Shown piece by piece: positions 55,263 to 64,000 of a stretch of DNA of 64,000 nt (within the stretch, counting starts at the first letter, position 1; the number at the start of each line of letters is the position of its first letter). Where the stretch lies: assembly GCF_000739775.1 (NCBI RefSeq), contig NZ_BBJH01000007.1, forward strand, positions 186,001 through 250,000, written 5' to 3'. Under the pieces are notes generated by a model. It was given only the letters and a program-made list of their open reading frames with translations. It was not told the origin of the DNA and did not search any database. The translations under genes were made by a program, and so were the position numbers. This DNA comes from Paraburkholderia heleia NBRC 101817 (GTDB taxonomy: Bacteria; Pseudomonadota; Gammaproteobacteria; Burkholderiales; Burkholderiaceae).

Positions 55263-55874
55263 TTAGCCTTGCGGCACCGTGTCGATGAACGACTGGCGCT
55301 GCGAGAGCTTCTCGAAGTGGCGCGCGAGATTCGGATGCGCCTCGCGCCAGTCCAGCTCCGGCATGCGGAAGTCGAGATAACCGAGCGCGCAGCCCACGGC
55401 AATATCCGCGATCGTGTAGCGGTTGCCCGCGCACCACGGGTTGGCGTCGAGCCCCTTGGCCATCGCGGCGAGACTTTCGTGGATCTTGCGCGCCTGGCGC
55501 TTCACCCAGGCCTCGTTGCGCTGCTCCGGCGTGCGCTGCGTGGCTTCGAGGCGGATCAGGACGGTGGCGTCGAGCATGCCGTCGGCGAGCGCCTCCCAGC
55601 AACGCACTTCGATACGCTCGCGGCCTGCGGGCGGAATGAGCTTGGCCACGGGCGAAAGCATGTCGACGTACTCGCAGATCACGCGCGAGTCGAACACCGC
55701 CTCGCCGTCATCCATCACGAGACACGGTACCTTGCCGAGCGGGTTGAAATCGTGAATCGCCGTTTCCTCGCCCCACACGTTTTCGAGCACCAGCTTGTAG
55801 TCGATTTTCTTTTCGGCGAGCGTGATCCGCGCCTTGCGGACATACGGGCTGCCGAGCGAACCGATGAGTTTCAT
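55263..55874 (-). CDS. Glutathione S-transferase family protein
   Basis: A 203-residue GST. The thioredoxin-like N domain begins 'MKLIGSLGSPYVRKARITLA' with the active-site Ser region, then 'NPLGKVPCLVMDDGEAVFDS' carrying the cis-proline and the glutamyl-binding motif 'FDSRVICEY'. The helical C domain has 'NRYTIADIAVGCALGYLDFR', the N-capping box. The sequence resembles the E. coli YibF type. Role in detoxification or redox chemistry is general; the substrate is unknown. Confidence 0.93.
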   Translation of the reverse strand: MKLIGSLGSPYVRKARITLAEKKIDYKLVLENVWGEETAIHDFNPLGKVPCLVMDDGEAVFDSRVICEYVDMLSPVAKLIPPAGRERIEVRCWEALADGMLDATVLIRLEATQRTPEQRNEAWVKRQARKIHESLAAMAKGLDANPWCAGNRYTIADIAVGCALGYLDFRMPELDWREAHPNLARHFEKLSQRQSFIDTVPQG

Positions 55875-56052
55875 ACCACCTGCCTTTTCTGGAATCCGGC
55901 CGAAGTATAAGTTGGATTTGCATTTTTCTGACGCGCCGCCTGTTGCAGTGCAGGATTTTTCCTACAAATGATGTCAGCAGGAGACAACACCCGGCACGAG
56001 CGGCGCGCGGGTCGGGTCACCGCGAGGCAGCGCGTCCGTTTGTAGCCAGCGC

Positions 56053-56058
56053 TACAAT
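56053..56058 (+). promoter_or_regulatory. -10-like hexamer immediately before pepP
   Basis: TACAAT ends 6 bases before the pepP ATG at 56065, so transcription would start at about the initiation codon. No Shine-Dalgarno sequence and no good -35 hexamer are seen. Confidence 0.38.
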
Positions 56059-56064
56059 CTCACG

Positions 56065-57552
56065 ATGGACTCGACCCTCAAGCAAAGCGCCCCGGCCGCC
56101 CCGAGCGAAGCCCACCCTGCGGCCAGCGTGGCCGACGCAGCCGACATGCAGCGCGGCCCCGACGGCGGCGCAGCGCTCTATCGCGCGCGCCGCGAACGGG
56201 TGCTTGCGGCGCTGCGTGCGCAAGGCGGCGGCGTCGCACTCGTGCCGACCGCGCCCGAAGCGCTGCGCAATCGCGACGCGGACTATCCTTATCGGCACGA
56301 CAGCTACTTCTACTATCTCACCGGCTTCACGGAGCCCGAGGCGCTGCTCATGCTCGACGCGAACGCGGGCGAGAACCAGCCCGCCGCCATCCTGTTCTGC
56401 CGCGCGAAGAACGTCGAGCGTGAAACGTGGGAAGGCTTTCGCTTCGGTCCGGACGCCGCGCGCGAAGCGTTCGGCTTCGACGCCGCGTTTGCCTTCGACG
56501 AACTCGATGCCCGCATCCCCCAGCTCATCGCCGGCCGTCCGGCGCTGCACTACGCGCTCGCGGCCTCCGATCGCTTCGACGCGCAGGTGAAGCGCTGGAT
56601 CGACGCGGTGCGCGCGCAGGGGCGCAGCGGCGTCACCGCGCCGGGCGCCGCCTACGACCTGCTGCCGCTGCTCGACGACATGCGCGTGATCAAGGACGCG
56701 CACGAGCTCGACACAATGCGCCGCGCCGCGAAAATCTCGGCCCTCGCACACGTTCGCGCGATGCGGACATGCCGGCCCGGCATGCGCGAATACGAGATCG
56801 AGGCGGAGCTGCTCTACACGTTCCGCAAGCACGGCGCGCAGGCGCCCGCCTACGGCTCGATCGTCGCGGCCGGCGCGAACGCATGCGTGCTGCACTACCC
56901 CGCGGGCAACGCGGTGGCGCGCGAGGGCGACCTCGTGCTGATCGACGCCGCGTGCGAGTTGAACGGCTATGCCTCGGACATCACGCGCACGTTCCCCGCG
57001 GGCGGCCGCTTCACGAGCGCGCAACGCGAGCTTTACGACATCGTGCTCGCCGCACAGCAGGCCGCCGTCGACGCCACGCGCGCCGGCGTGAATTTCGAGG
57101 CGCCGCACGACGCCGCAGTGCGCGTGCTCGCGCAGGGGCTGCTCGATACCGGCATCATCGACCGGCAGCGTTTTGCGGGCGTCGACGACGTGATCGCCGA
57201 GCGCGCCTACGCGCGCTTCTACATGCATCGCACCGGGCACTGGCTCGGCATGGATGTGCACGACGCGGGCGACTATCGTGAGCGCGGCGAACGTCCCGAT
57301 GCAGCAGGCGCCGCTAAGCCCGACGCTCCGCCGCCCTGGCGCACGCTGCGCCCCGGCATGACGCTGACGATCGAGCCGGGCCTCTACGTCCGCGCGGCCG
57401 AAGACGTGCCCGAGCGCTACTGGGACATCGGCATCCGCATCGAGGACGACGCCATCGTCACCGAAACGGGCTGCGAGTTGATTACGCGCGACGTGCCCGT
57501 TGGCGCCGATGAAATCGAAGCGCTCATGCAGGATGCGCAACGCGTCGCTTGA
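56065..57552 (+). CDS. pepP: Xaa-Pro aminopeptidase (aminopeptidase P)
   Basis: A 495-residue metallopeptidase of family M24 that removes N-terminal residues before proline. The N-terminal domain has 'YRARRERVLAAL' and 'DYPYRHDSYFYYLTGFTEPE'. The pita-bread catalytic domain carries the five metal ligands in 'LIDAACELNGYASDITRTFP', 'YMHRTGHWLGMDVHD', 'LTIEPGLYV' and 'GIRIEDDAIV'. It is longer than E. coli PepP (441) owing to about 35 N-terminal residues and a loop near residue 420. The start at 56065 could instead be 56146. pepP followed by ubiH is the same order as in E. coli. Confidence 0.94.
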   Translation: MDSTLKQSAPAAPSEAHPAASVADAADMQRGPDGGAALYRARRERVLAALRAQGGGVALVPTAPEALRNRDADYPYRHDSYFYYLTGFTEPEALLMLDANAGENQPAAILFCRAKNVERETWEGFRFGPDAAREAFGFDAAFAFDELDARIPQLIAGRPALHYALAASDRFDAQVKRWIDAVRAQGRSGVTAPGAAYDLLPLLDDMRVIKDAHELDTMRRAAKISALAHVRAMRTCRPGMREYEIEAELLYTFRKHGAQAPAYGSIVAAGANACVLHYPAGNAVAREGDLVLIDAACELNGYASDITRTFPAGGRFTSAQRELYDIVLAAQQAAVDATRAGVNFEAPHDAAVRVLAQGLLDTGIIDRQRFAGVDDVIAERAYARFYMHRTGHWLGMDVHDAGDYRERGERPDAAGAAKPDAPPPWRTLRPGMTLTIEPGLYVRAAEDVPERYWDIGIRIEDDAIVTETGCELITRDVPVGADEIEALMQDAQRVA

Positions 57553-57604
57553 TGCAGGCGGCGGACGCAGACGCGAAGATTCCACACGAAGCGAAGCAAA
57601 CGAC

Positions 57605-58897
57605 ATGAACGCAGTTTCCGGCAGCGCGAACGACACTTCCACCGGCGCGAACGCGCACGCCCACTTCGACCACGACGTGACGATCGTCGGCGCGGGGCCC
57701 GTGGGTCTCGCGCTCGCGGGCTGGCTCGCGCGGCGCAGCGCCACGCAAGGGCTCTCGATCGCGCTGATCGACGCGCGCGAACCCGAGGATAGCGCCAGCG
57801 ATCCGCGTGCCATTGCCGTTTCGCAGGGCAGCCGCACGCTGCTCGAAGCGCTCGCGTGGCCGCACGACGCCACGCCCATCGAGCGCATCCATGTCTCGCA
57901 GCGCGGCCATTTCGGGCGCACGCTGATCGACCGCCACGACTACGACTTGCCCGCGCTCGGCTACGTGGTGCGCTACGGGACGATCGTTCACGCGCTCGCG
58001 CAGGCCGTGCGCGGCACCCAGGTGCACTGGCTGCATCACACGCAGGCGCACGACCCGGTCGTGCAAAACGACGGCGTGACGCTGCCGGTCGTGAGCGCCG
58101 GAGTCGAGCGGCATCTGCGCACGCGCATCCTCGTGAATGCCGAAGGCGGGCTCTATCGCGCGCCGCCGCAACGCGACGCACAAGACGATTCCGATGAGAC
58201 CGGCGCGAAAGCCGTCGTGCCGGCCGCCGAAACCGGACGTACGCCCAAGCGCACGCGCGACTACGGCCAAACGGCGCTGGTCGGCGTGGTGACGCTCGCG
58301 GCCCCGCAGCCAAATGTGGCGTGGGAGCGCTTCACGAGCGAAGGCCCGATCGCGCTCCTGCCGATGGGCGGCGTACGCGGTGCGGACTATGCGCTCGTGT
58401 GGTGCTGCTCGCCCGCGCAAGCCGAGCGCCGCGCGCAGCTTTCCGACGCCGGCTTCCTCGCCGAACTGGGCGTGGCGTTTGGCGCGCGCATGGGCCGCTT
58501 CATGCGGATCCACGCTCGCGCGGCGTTCCCGCTCGGCTTGAACGCGCTCGATGCGCTGGTTTCCGGTAACGGCCGCATCGCGGCGGTCGGAAATGCGGCG
58601 CAGACGCTGCATCCGGTGGCGGGCCAGGGCCTCAATCTCGGCCTGCGCGATGCCCACGCCCTTGCCGACTCCCTCGCGCAACACGGCGCCACGCCGCGTG
58701 CGCTCGCCGAGTTCGCGGGCCGCCGCGCGTTCGACCGGCGCATGACGATCGGTGCGACCGATACGCTCGCACGCCTGTTCACCGTCGATTTCGGTCCGCT
58801 CGCCACGCTGCGCGGGCTCGCGCTCACGGCGCTCGAATTCGCGCCGCCCGTGAAGACGGCGCTCGCAAGGCAGATGATGTTTGGGCAGCGGAGTTGA
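57605..58897 (+). CDS. ubiH: FAD-dependent ubiquinone-biosynthesis hydroxylase, UbiH type
   Basis: A 430-residue flavin monooxygenase of the UbiH/UbiF/UbiI/COQ6 family. The FAD-binding 'VTIVGAGPVGLALAGWLARR' is near residue 20, and 'GNAAQTLHPVAGQGLNLGLR' near residue 335 is the family's ribityl-binding motif. In ubiquinone synthesis these enzymes hydroxylate the aromatic ring using oxygen; UbiH acts on C1 in E. coli. Placement right after pepP, as in E. coli, favours UbiH, but the family cannot be fully resolved by eye. A 30-residue insertion around 195-215 is charged. Confidence 0.88.
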   Translation: MNAVSGSANDTSTGANAHAHFDHDVTIVGAGPVGLALAGWLARRSATQGLSIALIDAREPEDSASDPRAIAVSQGSRTLLEALAWPHDATPIERIHVSQRGHFGRTLIDRHDYDLPALGYVVRYGTIVHALAQAVRGTQVHWLHHTQAHDPVVQNDGVTLPVVSAGVERHLRTRILVNAEGGLYRAPPQRDAQDDSDETGAKAVVPAAETGRTPKRTRDYGQTALVGVVTLAAPQPNVAWERFTSEGPIALLPMGGVRGADYALVWCCSPAQAERRAQLSDAGFLAELGVAFGARMGRFMRIHARAAFPLGLNALDALVSGNGRIAAVGNAAQTLHPVAGQGLNLGLRDAHALADSLAQHGATPRALAEFAGRRAFDRRMTIGATDTLARLFTVDFGPLATLRGLALTALEFAPPVKTALARQMMFGQRS

Positions 58898-59117
58898 TGT
58901 GGCGAACTAAGGGTCGCATCGCATTTCGTCGTGGCAGCGCCGCACTTGCCGCACTTGCTTAACGAACGCACGGCCTGTAACAAGACCAGGGTCCGCGCTG
59001 CGGGACCTCGCATCCCGCTTACGCTAAAATACGCGTTTCCCCTTTTTCAAATACACGCCGTTCGCCGCGCCGGCCGGAATGCCATCCGGGTCGCGGCACC
59101 GGCCTCGCCCGCGCGTC

Positions 59118-60185
59118 ATGTTCACTATCGGCCATCACACCTTGCGTAATAACCTGTTCGTCGCCCCCATGGCGGGCGTCACGGACAGGCCGTTCCGCCA
59201 GCTGTGCAAGCGCCTCGGCGCGGGCTATGCGGTGTCCGAAATGGTTGCGTCCAACGCGCAGCTCTGGAAGAGCGAAAAGACCATGCGCCGCGCGAATCAC
59301 GCGGGCGAAGTGGAGCCCATCTCCGTGCAGATCGCCGGCGCCGATCCGGACATGATGGCCGAAGCCGCGCGCTACAACGTCGCGAACGGCGCGCAGATCA
59401 TCGACATCAACATGGGCTGCCCGGCCAAGAAGGTCTGCAACGTCGCGGCCGGCTCGGCGCTGCTGCAGAACGAGCCGCTTGTCGCGCGCATCGTCGGGGC
59501 CGTGGTCGACGCGGTCGGCGTGGGTCCCGACGCCGTGCCCGTCACGCTCAAGATCCGCACCGGCTGGGACCGCGACAATCGCAACGCGCTCACCGTCGCG
59601 CGCATTGCCGAGGAAAGCGGCATCGCCATGCTCACCGTGCACGGCCGCACGCGCGCCGACCTCTATCACGGTGAAGCGGAGTACGAAACGATTGCCGCGG
59701 TGAAAGCCGCCGCGCGCATTCCGGTGGTCGCGAACGGCGACATCACGTCGCCGCAAAAGGCGCGCGAGGTCCTCGCGCTCACGGGCGCCGACGCCATCAT
59801 GATCGGCCGCGCGGCGCAGGGGCGCCCGTGGCTGTTCCGCGAAATCGGGCATTTCCTCGCGACGGGCGAGCAGTTGCCGCCGCCGCGCGTGGACGAAATC
59901 CAGTCGATCATGAACGAGCATCTGGAGGATCACTACGCGTTTTATGGGGAATTTACGGGCGTGCGTACTGCGCGCAAGCATATCGGCTGGTACACTCGCG
60001 GCCTTTGCGGCGCCAATACGTTCCGGCATCGCATGAATACGCTGGACACCACGCGCGAACAGCTCGTCGCTGTCAACCAGTTCTTCGACGAACAGAAGGC
60101 GCGCTCCGAGCGCCTCGTCTACGTCGACGACGAGAACAACGACAGCGACGGCAGCGACGAATCAACCGATCGACTGGCAGCATGA
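59118..60185 (+). CDS. dusB: tRNA-dihydrouridine synthase B
   Basis: A 355-residue FMN enzyme that reduces uridine at position 17 in tRNA. The barrel begins 'NNLFVAPMAGVTDRPFRQLC'. The catalytic cysteine is Cys101 in 'INMGCPAKKV'. 'VHGRTRADLYHGEAEY', 'VVANGDITSPQKARE' and 'MIGRAAQGRPWLFREI' bind FMN and are DusB-like. The C-terminal 'ADESTDR'-type acidic tail is short. A TAAAAT at 59025-59030 may be its -10 element. The stop overlaps the start of the fis gene by four bases, the conserved dusB-fis operon. Confidence 0.95.
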   Translation: MFTIGHHTLRNNLFVAPMAGVTDRPFRQLCKRLGAGYAVSEMVASNAQLWKSEKTMRRANHAGEVEPISVQIAGADPDMMAEAARYNVANGAQIIDINMGCPAKKVCNVAAGSALLQNEPLVARIVGAVVDAVGVGPDAVPVTLKIRTGWDRDNRNALTVARIAEESGIAMLTVHGRTRADLYHGEAEYETIAAVKAAARIPVVANGDITSPQKAREVLALTGADAIMIGRAAQGRPWLFREIGHFLATGEQLPPPRVDEIQSIMNEHLEDHYAFYGEFTGVRTARKHIGWYTRGLCGANTFRHRMNTLDTTREQLVAVNQFFDEQKARSERLVYVDDENNDSDGSDESTDRLAA

Positions 60186-60415
60186 GCAAGCACAACATCG
60201 AACAATCCGTCCGCGAGAGCCTTGGCATCTACTTCCAGGACCTCGACGGCAGCAATCCGCACGACGTCTACGAAATGGTGATGGCGTGCGTCGAAAAACC
60301 GATGCTCGAGGTGGTGCTCGAGCAGGCAGGCGGCAATCAGTCGCTGGCCGCCGAGTATCTCGGCATCAACCGCAACACGCTGCGCAAGAAGCTCCAGCAG
60401 CACGGCCTGCTGTAA
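60182..60415 (+). CDS. fis: Fis-family DNA-binding protein
   Basis: A 77-residue nucleoid-associated protein. The C-terminal helix-turn-helix reads '[20 protein letters not shown]', nearly identical to the E. coli Fis DNA-binding end. The start '[15 protein letters not shown]' is translationally coupled to dusB (ATGA overlap). At 77 residues it is shorter than E. coli Fis (98) because the N-terminal beta-hairpin is reduced, as usual in beta-proteobacteria. Fis bends DNA and controls many growth-phase genes. It lies 70 bases upstream of purH. Confidence 0.94.
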   Translation: MSKHNIEQSVRESLGIYFQDLDGSNPHDVYEMVMACVEKPMLEVVLEQAGGNQSLAAEYLGINRNTLRKKLQQHGLL

Positions 60416-60485
60416 CGCCGCTGCGTTTTACTGGACCTTTTGCACGGACCCCTCGATCTCTCGGCAATCTACCTCGTTACCCATC

Positions 60486-62051
60486 ATGATCAGGCAAGCG
60501 CTCATCTCCGTTTCCGATAAGGCCGGCATCGTCGACTTCGCGAAGTCGCTGTCGGACCTCGGCGTCAAGATCCTCTCGACCGGCGGCACCGCGAAACTGC
60601 TCGCGGACGCGGGTCTTTCCGTCACCGAAGTGGCCGACTACACCGGCTTTCCGGAAATGCTCGATGGGCGCGTGAAAACGTTGCACCCGAAGGTGCACGG
60701 CGGCATCCTCGCGCGCCGCGACCTGCCCGAGCACATGGCCGCGCTCGAAAAGCACGACATCCCGACGATCGACCTGCTCGTCGTGAACCTCTACCCGTTC
60801 GTCCAGACAGTGTCGAAGGACGAGTGCACGCTCGAAGACGCGATCGAGAACATCGATATCGGCGGCCCGACCATGCTGCGCTCGGCGGCGAAGAATCATC
60901 GCGACGTGACCGTGGTGGTCGACCCGGCCGACTACGCGAAGGTGCTGGAAGAGATGCGCGCGAACGGCAACACCGTGAGCTACGCCACGAACTTCCGCCT
61001 CGCGACCAAGGTGTTCTCGCACACGGCGCAGTACGACGGCGCGATCACGAACTACCTCACGAGCCTCACCGATGCGCTCGAGCACAAGTCGCGCAACACC
61101 TACCCTGCGGTGCTGAACCTCGCATTCGACAAGGTTCAGGACCTGCGCTACGGCGAAAACCCGCACCAGAGCGCCGCGTTCTACCGGGACCTCACGACGC
61201 CGGCCGGCGCGCTCGCGAACTACACGCAGCTCCAGGGCAAGGAACTCTCGTACAACAACATCGCCGACTCGGACGCGGCATGGGAATGCGTGAAGACGTT
61301 CGATGCCCCCGCGTGCGTGATCATCAAGCACGCGAATCCGTGCGGCGTGGCAATCGGCGCGAACGCGCTCGAAGCCTACTCGAAGGCGTTCCAGACCGAC
61401 CCGACCTCGGCGTTCGGCGGCATCATCGCGTTCAACCGCGAAGTGGACGAAGCGGCGGCGCAGGCCGTGGCGAAGCAGTTCGTCGAAGTGCTGATCGCGC
61501 CGTCGTTCTCGGAAGCGGCCAGGGCCGTGTTCGCCGCGAAGCAGAACGTGCGTCTGCTTGAAATCGCGCTGGGCGATGGCCATAACGCATTCGATCTGAA
61601 GCGCGTGGGCGGCGGCCTGCTCGTGCAATCGCTCGACGCGAAGAACGTGCGGCCGCACGAACTGCGCGTGGTAACGAAGCGCCACCCCACGCCGAAGGAA
61701 ATGGACGATCTGCTCTTCGCATGGCGCGTCGCGAAGTTCGTGAAGTCGAACGCCATCGTGTTCTGCGCGAACGGCATGACGATGGGCGTAGGCGCGGGCC
61801 AGATGAGCCGCGTGGACTCGGCGCGCATCGCCAGTATCAAGGCGGAAAACGCGGGCCTCAAGCTCGCAGGCACGGCAGTCGCCTCGGACGCGTTCTTCCC
61901 GTTCCGTGACGGCCTCGACGTGGTGGTCAATGCCGGCGCGACCTGCGTGATCCAGCCGGGCGGCTCGATGCGCGACGACGAAGTGATCGCCGCCGCCGAC
62001 GAGCACAACATCGCCATGGTGATGACGGGCATCCGCCACTTCCGTCACTGA
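60486..62051 (+). CDS. purH: Bifunctional AICAR formyltransferase / IMP cyclohydrolase
   Basis: A 521-residue enzyme for the last two steps of IMP synthesis. The N-terminal cyclohydrolase has '[18 protein letters not shown]', '[10 protein letters not shown]', '[13 protein letters not shown]' and '[17 protein letters not shown]'. The C-terminal formyltransferase has '[15 protein letters not shown]', '[13 protein letters not shown]' with the catalytic Lys-His, and '[13 protein letters not shown]'. Length matches the family. No strong ribosome site precedes the ATG. A terminator follows, so ruvC starts a new unit. Confidence 0.97.
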   Translation: MIRQALISVSDKAGIVDFAKSLSDLGVKILSTGGTAKLLADAGLSVTEVADYTGFPEMLDGRVKTLHPKVHGGILARRDLPEHMAALEKHDIPTIDLLVVNLYPFVQTVSKDECTLEDAIENIDIGGPTMLRSAAKNHRDVTVVVDPADYAKVLEEMRANGNTVSYATNFRLATKVFSHTAQYDGAITNYLTSLTDALEHKSRNTYPAVLNLAFDKVQDLRYGENPHQSAAFYRDLTTPAGALANYTQLQGKELSYNNIADSDAAWECVKTFDAPACVIIKHANPCGVAIGANALEAYSKAFQTDPTSAFGGIIAFNREVDEAAAQAVAKQFVEVLIAPSFSEAARAVFAAKQNVRLLEIALGDGHNAFDLKRVGGGLLVQSLDAKNVRPHELRVVTKRHPTPKEMDDLLFAWRVAKFVKSNAIVFCANGMTMGVGAGQMSRVDSARIASIKAENAGLKLAGTAVASDAFFPFRDGLDVVVNAGATCVIQPGGSMRDDEVIAAADEHNIAMVMTGIRHFRH

Positions 62052-62108
62052 TCTTCGCCGCCCTGGTTGCGTGCGGCGCGTGACCTGCACGTGACGCGCC
62101 GCTAGTGC

Positions 62109-62144
62109 AAAGCCCGCCGGACTCGCGTCTCGCGGGCTTTTTCC
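62109..62144 (+). terminator. Terminator after purH
   Basis: A 9-bp stem (AAAGCCCGC at 62109-62117, GCGGGCTTT at 62132-62140) with a 14-base loop and TTCC following. It is the likely end of the purH transcript. Confidence 0.82.
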
Positions 62145-62240
62145 TTGGGCCGCGCGCCCGGTTCGCTCGCGCCTTCGAGGCTCGCGGCCCAGGCGCCGTT
62201 CGTTGTACCATCGCAGGCACATCCGTCTTTCCTGCATTTC

Positions 62241-62783
62241 ATGAGAATTCTCGGCATCGACCCCGGCTTGCGCGTCACCGGCTTCGGCGTGATCGAGCGT
62301 CACGGCCATCAGCTCACGTACGTCGCAAGCGGCGTCATCCGCACCGCCGATGCCGATCTGCCCACGCGCCTCGGCACTATCTTCGAGGGCATTTCCACGC
62401 TGATCCGCCAGCACGCGCCCGACCAGGCCGCCATCGAAAAAGTCTTCGTCAACGTCAATCCGCAGTCGACCCTCCTGCTCGGCCAGGCGCGCGGCGCGGC
62501 CATTTGCGGACTGGTTTCGGGCGGCGTGCCGGTGGCCGAGTACACTGCGCTGCAGCTCAAGCAGGCCGTGGTGGGCTACGGACGCGCGACCAAGGAACAG
62601 ATGCAGCAGATGGTCGTGCGCCTGCTCGCCCTGACCGGCACGCCCGGCACCGACGCCGCCGACGCGCTCGGCATGGCGATCTGCCACGCGCACGGCGGCG
62701 ACGCGCTTGCCGCGCTCGGCGGGCTTGCGCCCGCACTCGCGAAGAAGGGCATGCGAGTGCGGCGTGGGCGGTTGATCGGCTGA
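62241..62783 (+). CDS. ruvC: Crossover junction endodeoxyribonuclease RuvC
   Basis: A 180-residue Holliday-junction resolvase with an RNase H-like fold. The catalytic acidic residues are in '[16 protein letters not shown]' (Asp7), '[20 protein letters not shown]' and '[17 protein letters not shown]'. The DNA-contacting basic residues follow. The ATG at 62241 fits the family. It cleaves junctions processed by RuvAB, encoded just downstream on the same strand. Confidence 0.97.
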   Translation: MRILGIDPGLRVTGFGVIERHGHQLTYVASGVIRTADADLPTRLGTIFEGISTLIRQHAPDQAAIEKVFVNVNPQSTLLLGQARGAAICGLVSGGVPVAEYTALQLKQAVVGYGRATKEQMQQMVVRLLALTGTPGTDAADALGMAICHAHGGDALAALGGLAPALAKKGMRVRRGRLIG

Positions 62784-62890
62784 ATGCGCGGCCGATGCGC
62801 CTGGCCGAACGGCCAGCGTTCCCGCCGCGTGCTCCGTACGGCCCTGCCCTGGGCTACACTCTTGAGCTTTCCCTCATCACAGAACCCGCC

Positions 62891-63472
62891 ATGATCGGTC
62901 GCATTGCCGGCGTATTGCTGGAAAAGAACCCGCCGCACCTGCTCATCGACTGCAACGGCGTCGGCTACGAAGTCGACGTGCCAATGAGCACGTTCTACAA
63001 CCTGCCCGGCACTGGCGAGAAAATCGTGTTGCTCACGCAGATGATCGTGCGCGAAGACGCGCATCTGCTCTTCGGCTTCGGCACGCAGGAGGAACGCTCC
63101 ACGTTTCGCGAACTGCTCAAGATCAGCGGCATCGGCGCACGCATGGCGCTCGCCGTGCTCTCGGGCATGAGCGTGAATGACCTGGCGCAGGCGGTCACGC
63201 AGCAGGATGCTGCACGCCTCACGCGCGTGCCCGGCATCGGCAAGAAAACGGCCGAGCGCCTGCTGCTCGAACTCAAGGGCAAGCTCGGCGCGGACCTTGG
63301 CGCGATGGCCGCCGCCGCTTCGCCTTCCGACCACGCGAACGACATCCTCAACGCGCTGCTCGCGCTCGGCTATTCGGAGAAGGAAGCGCTCGCCGCAATC
63401 AAGAACGTGCCCGCCGGCACCAGCGTTTCAGAAGGCATCAAGCTCGCGCTCAAGGCGCTTTCCAAGGCCTGA
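62891..63472 (+). CDS. ruvA: Holliday junction branch migration subunit RuvA
   Basis: A 193-residue protein that tetramerises on the junction and loads RuvB. The OB domain begins '[20 protein letters not shown]', the helix-hairpin-helix motifs are '[19 protein letters not shown]' and '[20 protein letters not shown]', and the C-terminal domain III has '[20 protein letters not shown]', which contacts RuvB. It follows ruvC by 107 bases and precedes ruvB. Confidence 0.97.
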   Translation: MIGRIAGVLLEKNPPHLLIDCNGVGYEVDVPMSTFYNLPGTGEKIVLLTQMIVREDAHLLFGFGTQEERSTFRELLKISGIGARMALAVLSGMSVNDLAQAVTQQDAARLTRVPGIGKKTAERLLLELKGKLGADLGAMAAAASPSDHANDILNALLALGYSEKEALAAIKNVPAGTSVSEGIKLALKALSKA

Positions 63473-63559
63473 TCGCCCTCGCGTACGCCCAAGGCGGGCT
63501 GTTAGTTGCGACGCCGTCGCTGGGCTTGGGACGGCCCCGCCGTCGCATAGTCTGCGCGG

Positions 63560-63565
63560 TACAAT
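63560..63565 (+). promoter_or_regulatory. -10-like hexamer immediately before ruvB
   Basis: TACAAT ends 6 bases before the ruvB ATG at 63572. Neither a Shine-Dalgarno sequence nor a clear -35 hexamer accompanies it. Confidence 0.35.
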
Positions 63566-63571
63566 CGCTGC

Positions 63572-64000
63572 ATGATCGAAACCGACAAACTCGCCGCCAA
63601 CCACGCCGGCGCCGACCGCGTGATCGCCGCCACGCCCGCCTCGACTCATGAGGAAGCGTTCGAACGCGCATTGCGCCCGCGCCAGCTCGACGAATACGTC
63701 GGCCAGGAAAAGGTGCGCGGCCAGCTCGAGATCTTCATCGAGGCTGCGAAACGCCGCTCCGAACCGCTCGACCACGTGCTGTTGTTCGGGCCGCCGGGCC
63801 TCGGCAAGACCACGCTCGCGCACATCATTGCGCGCGAAATGGGGGTCAATCTGCGACAGACGTCGGGGCCCGTGCTGGAGCGTGCGGGCGATCTCGCGGC
63901 GCTGCTCACCAATCTCGAAGCCAACGACGTGCTCTTCATCGACGAAATTCACCGGCTCTCGCCGGTCGTCGAGGAAATCCTGTATCCGGCGCTCGAGGAC
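63572..64000 (+). CDS. ruvB: Holliday junction helicase RuvB, 5' part only
   Basis: The first 143 codons; the gene continues past the right edge. The AAA+ core is clear: '[19 protein letters not shown]', Walker A '[18 protein letters not shown]', '[20 protein letters not shown]' and Walker B '[16 protein letters not shown]'. The N-terminal 30 residues ('[20 protein letters not shown]') are variable, as usual. RuvB is the hexameric motor that drives branch migration with RuvA. It starts 100 bases after ruvA. Confidence 0.95.
   Translation, partial: MIETDKLAANHAGADRVIAATPASTHEEAFERALRPRQLDEYVGQEKVRGQLEIFIEAAKRRSEPLDHVLLFGPPGLGKTTLAHIIAREMGVNLRQTSGPVLERAGDLAALLTNLEANDVLFIDEIHRLSPVVEEILYPALED

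Noticed and set aside
60477..62693. A 738-codon minus-strand frame opposite purH and ruvC
   Set aside because: Antisense shadow with no recognisable domain.

Overview
The window is GC-rich, densely coded chromosomal DNA. Gene content and order (recG next to oxyR; queA-tgt-yajC-secD-secF; glcDEF; pntAA-pntAB-pntB; nudJ-mnmA; pepP-ubiH; dusB-fis-purH-ruvC-ruvA-ruvB) point to a beta-proteobacterium of the family Burkholderiaceae, most likely Burkholderia, Paraburkholderia or Caballeronia, main chromosome. This placement is inferred from gene families and order; no search was run. I see no rRNA, tRNA, insertion sequence, prophage or CRISPR array.

Region 1 (1-16.8 kb) is an exopolysaccharide (EPS) locus. 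A minus-strand series runs from manC (bifunctional GDP-mannose pyrophosphorylase/phosphomannose isomerase) through wcaJ (initiating undecaprenyl-phosphate sugar transferase), wzc (tyrosine autokinase/copolymerase), gmd and fcl (GDP-L-fucose synthesis) to a WcaI-like glycosyltransferase. On the left edge lie a secreted low-complexity protein, a WcaF-like acetyltransferase and the 3' end of a Wza-type outer-membrane exporter. To the right lie a secreted glycoside-hydrolase-like protein and a GDP-mannose mannosyl hydrolase (gmm), bracketed by two paralogous 334-residue regulators that join a DJ-1/PfpI-like domain to an AraC domain. The gene set resembles the colanic acid cluster of enterobacteria but the order differs. 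No flippase (Wzx), polymerase (Wzy), phosphatase (Wzb) or phosphomannomutase is in the window, so the locus probably continues to the left.

Region 2 (16.9-31.1 kb) holds stress and metabolism genes: flavohemoglobin with an NsrR-type operator, cobalamin adenosyltransferase, an FAD oxidase plus glcD-glcE-glcF, yggS, proC, ubiA, dps, a small unlisted membrane ORF, a heme catalase and oxyR.

Region 3 (31.2-64 kb) is core housekeeping: recG, queA, tgt, yajC-secD-secF, two YceI genes, a pqiAA-pqiAB-pqiB-pqiC lipid-transport operon, rlmL, a VOC protein, a WYL regulator, the three-gene transhydrogenase, nudJ-mnmA, a glutamate-synthase-like FMN protein, a GST, pepP-ubiH, dusB-fis, purH, ruvC, ruvA and the start of ruvB, which runs off the right end.

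The part most worth experimental attention is the EPS locus with its paired atypical AraC regulators, AT-richer control region and secreted hydrolase-like protein. The rest is largely conventional; nothing in it is convincing as a wholly new system.
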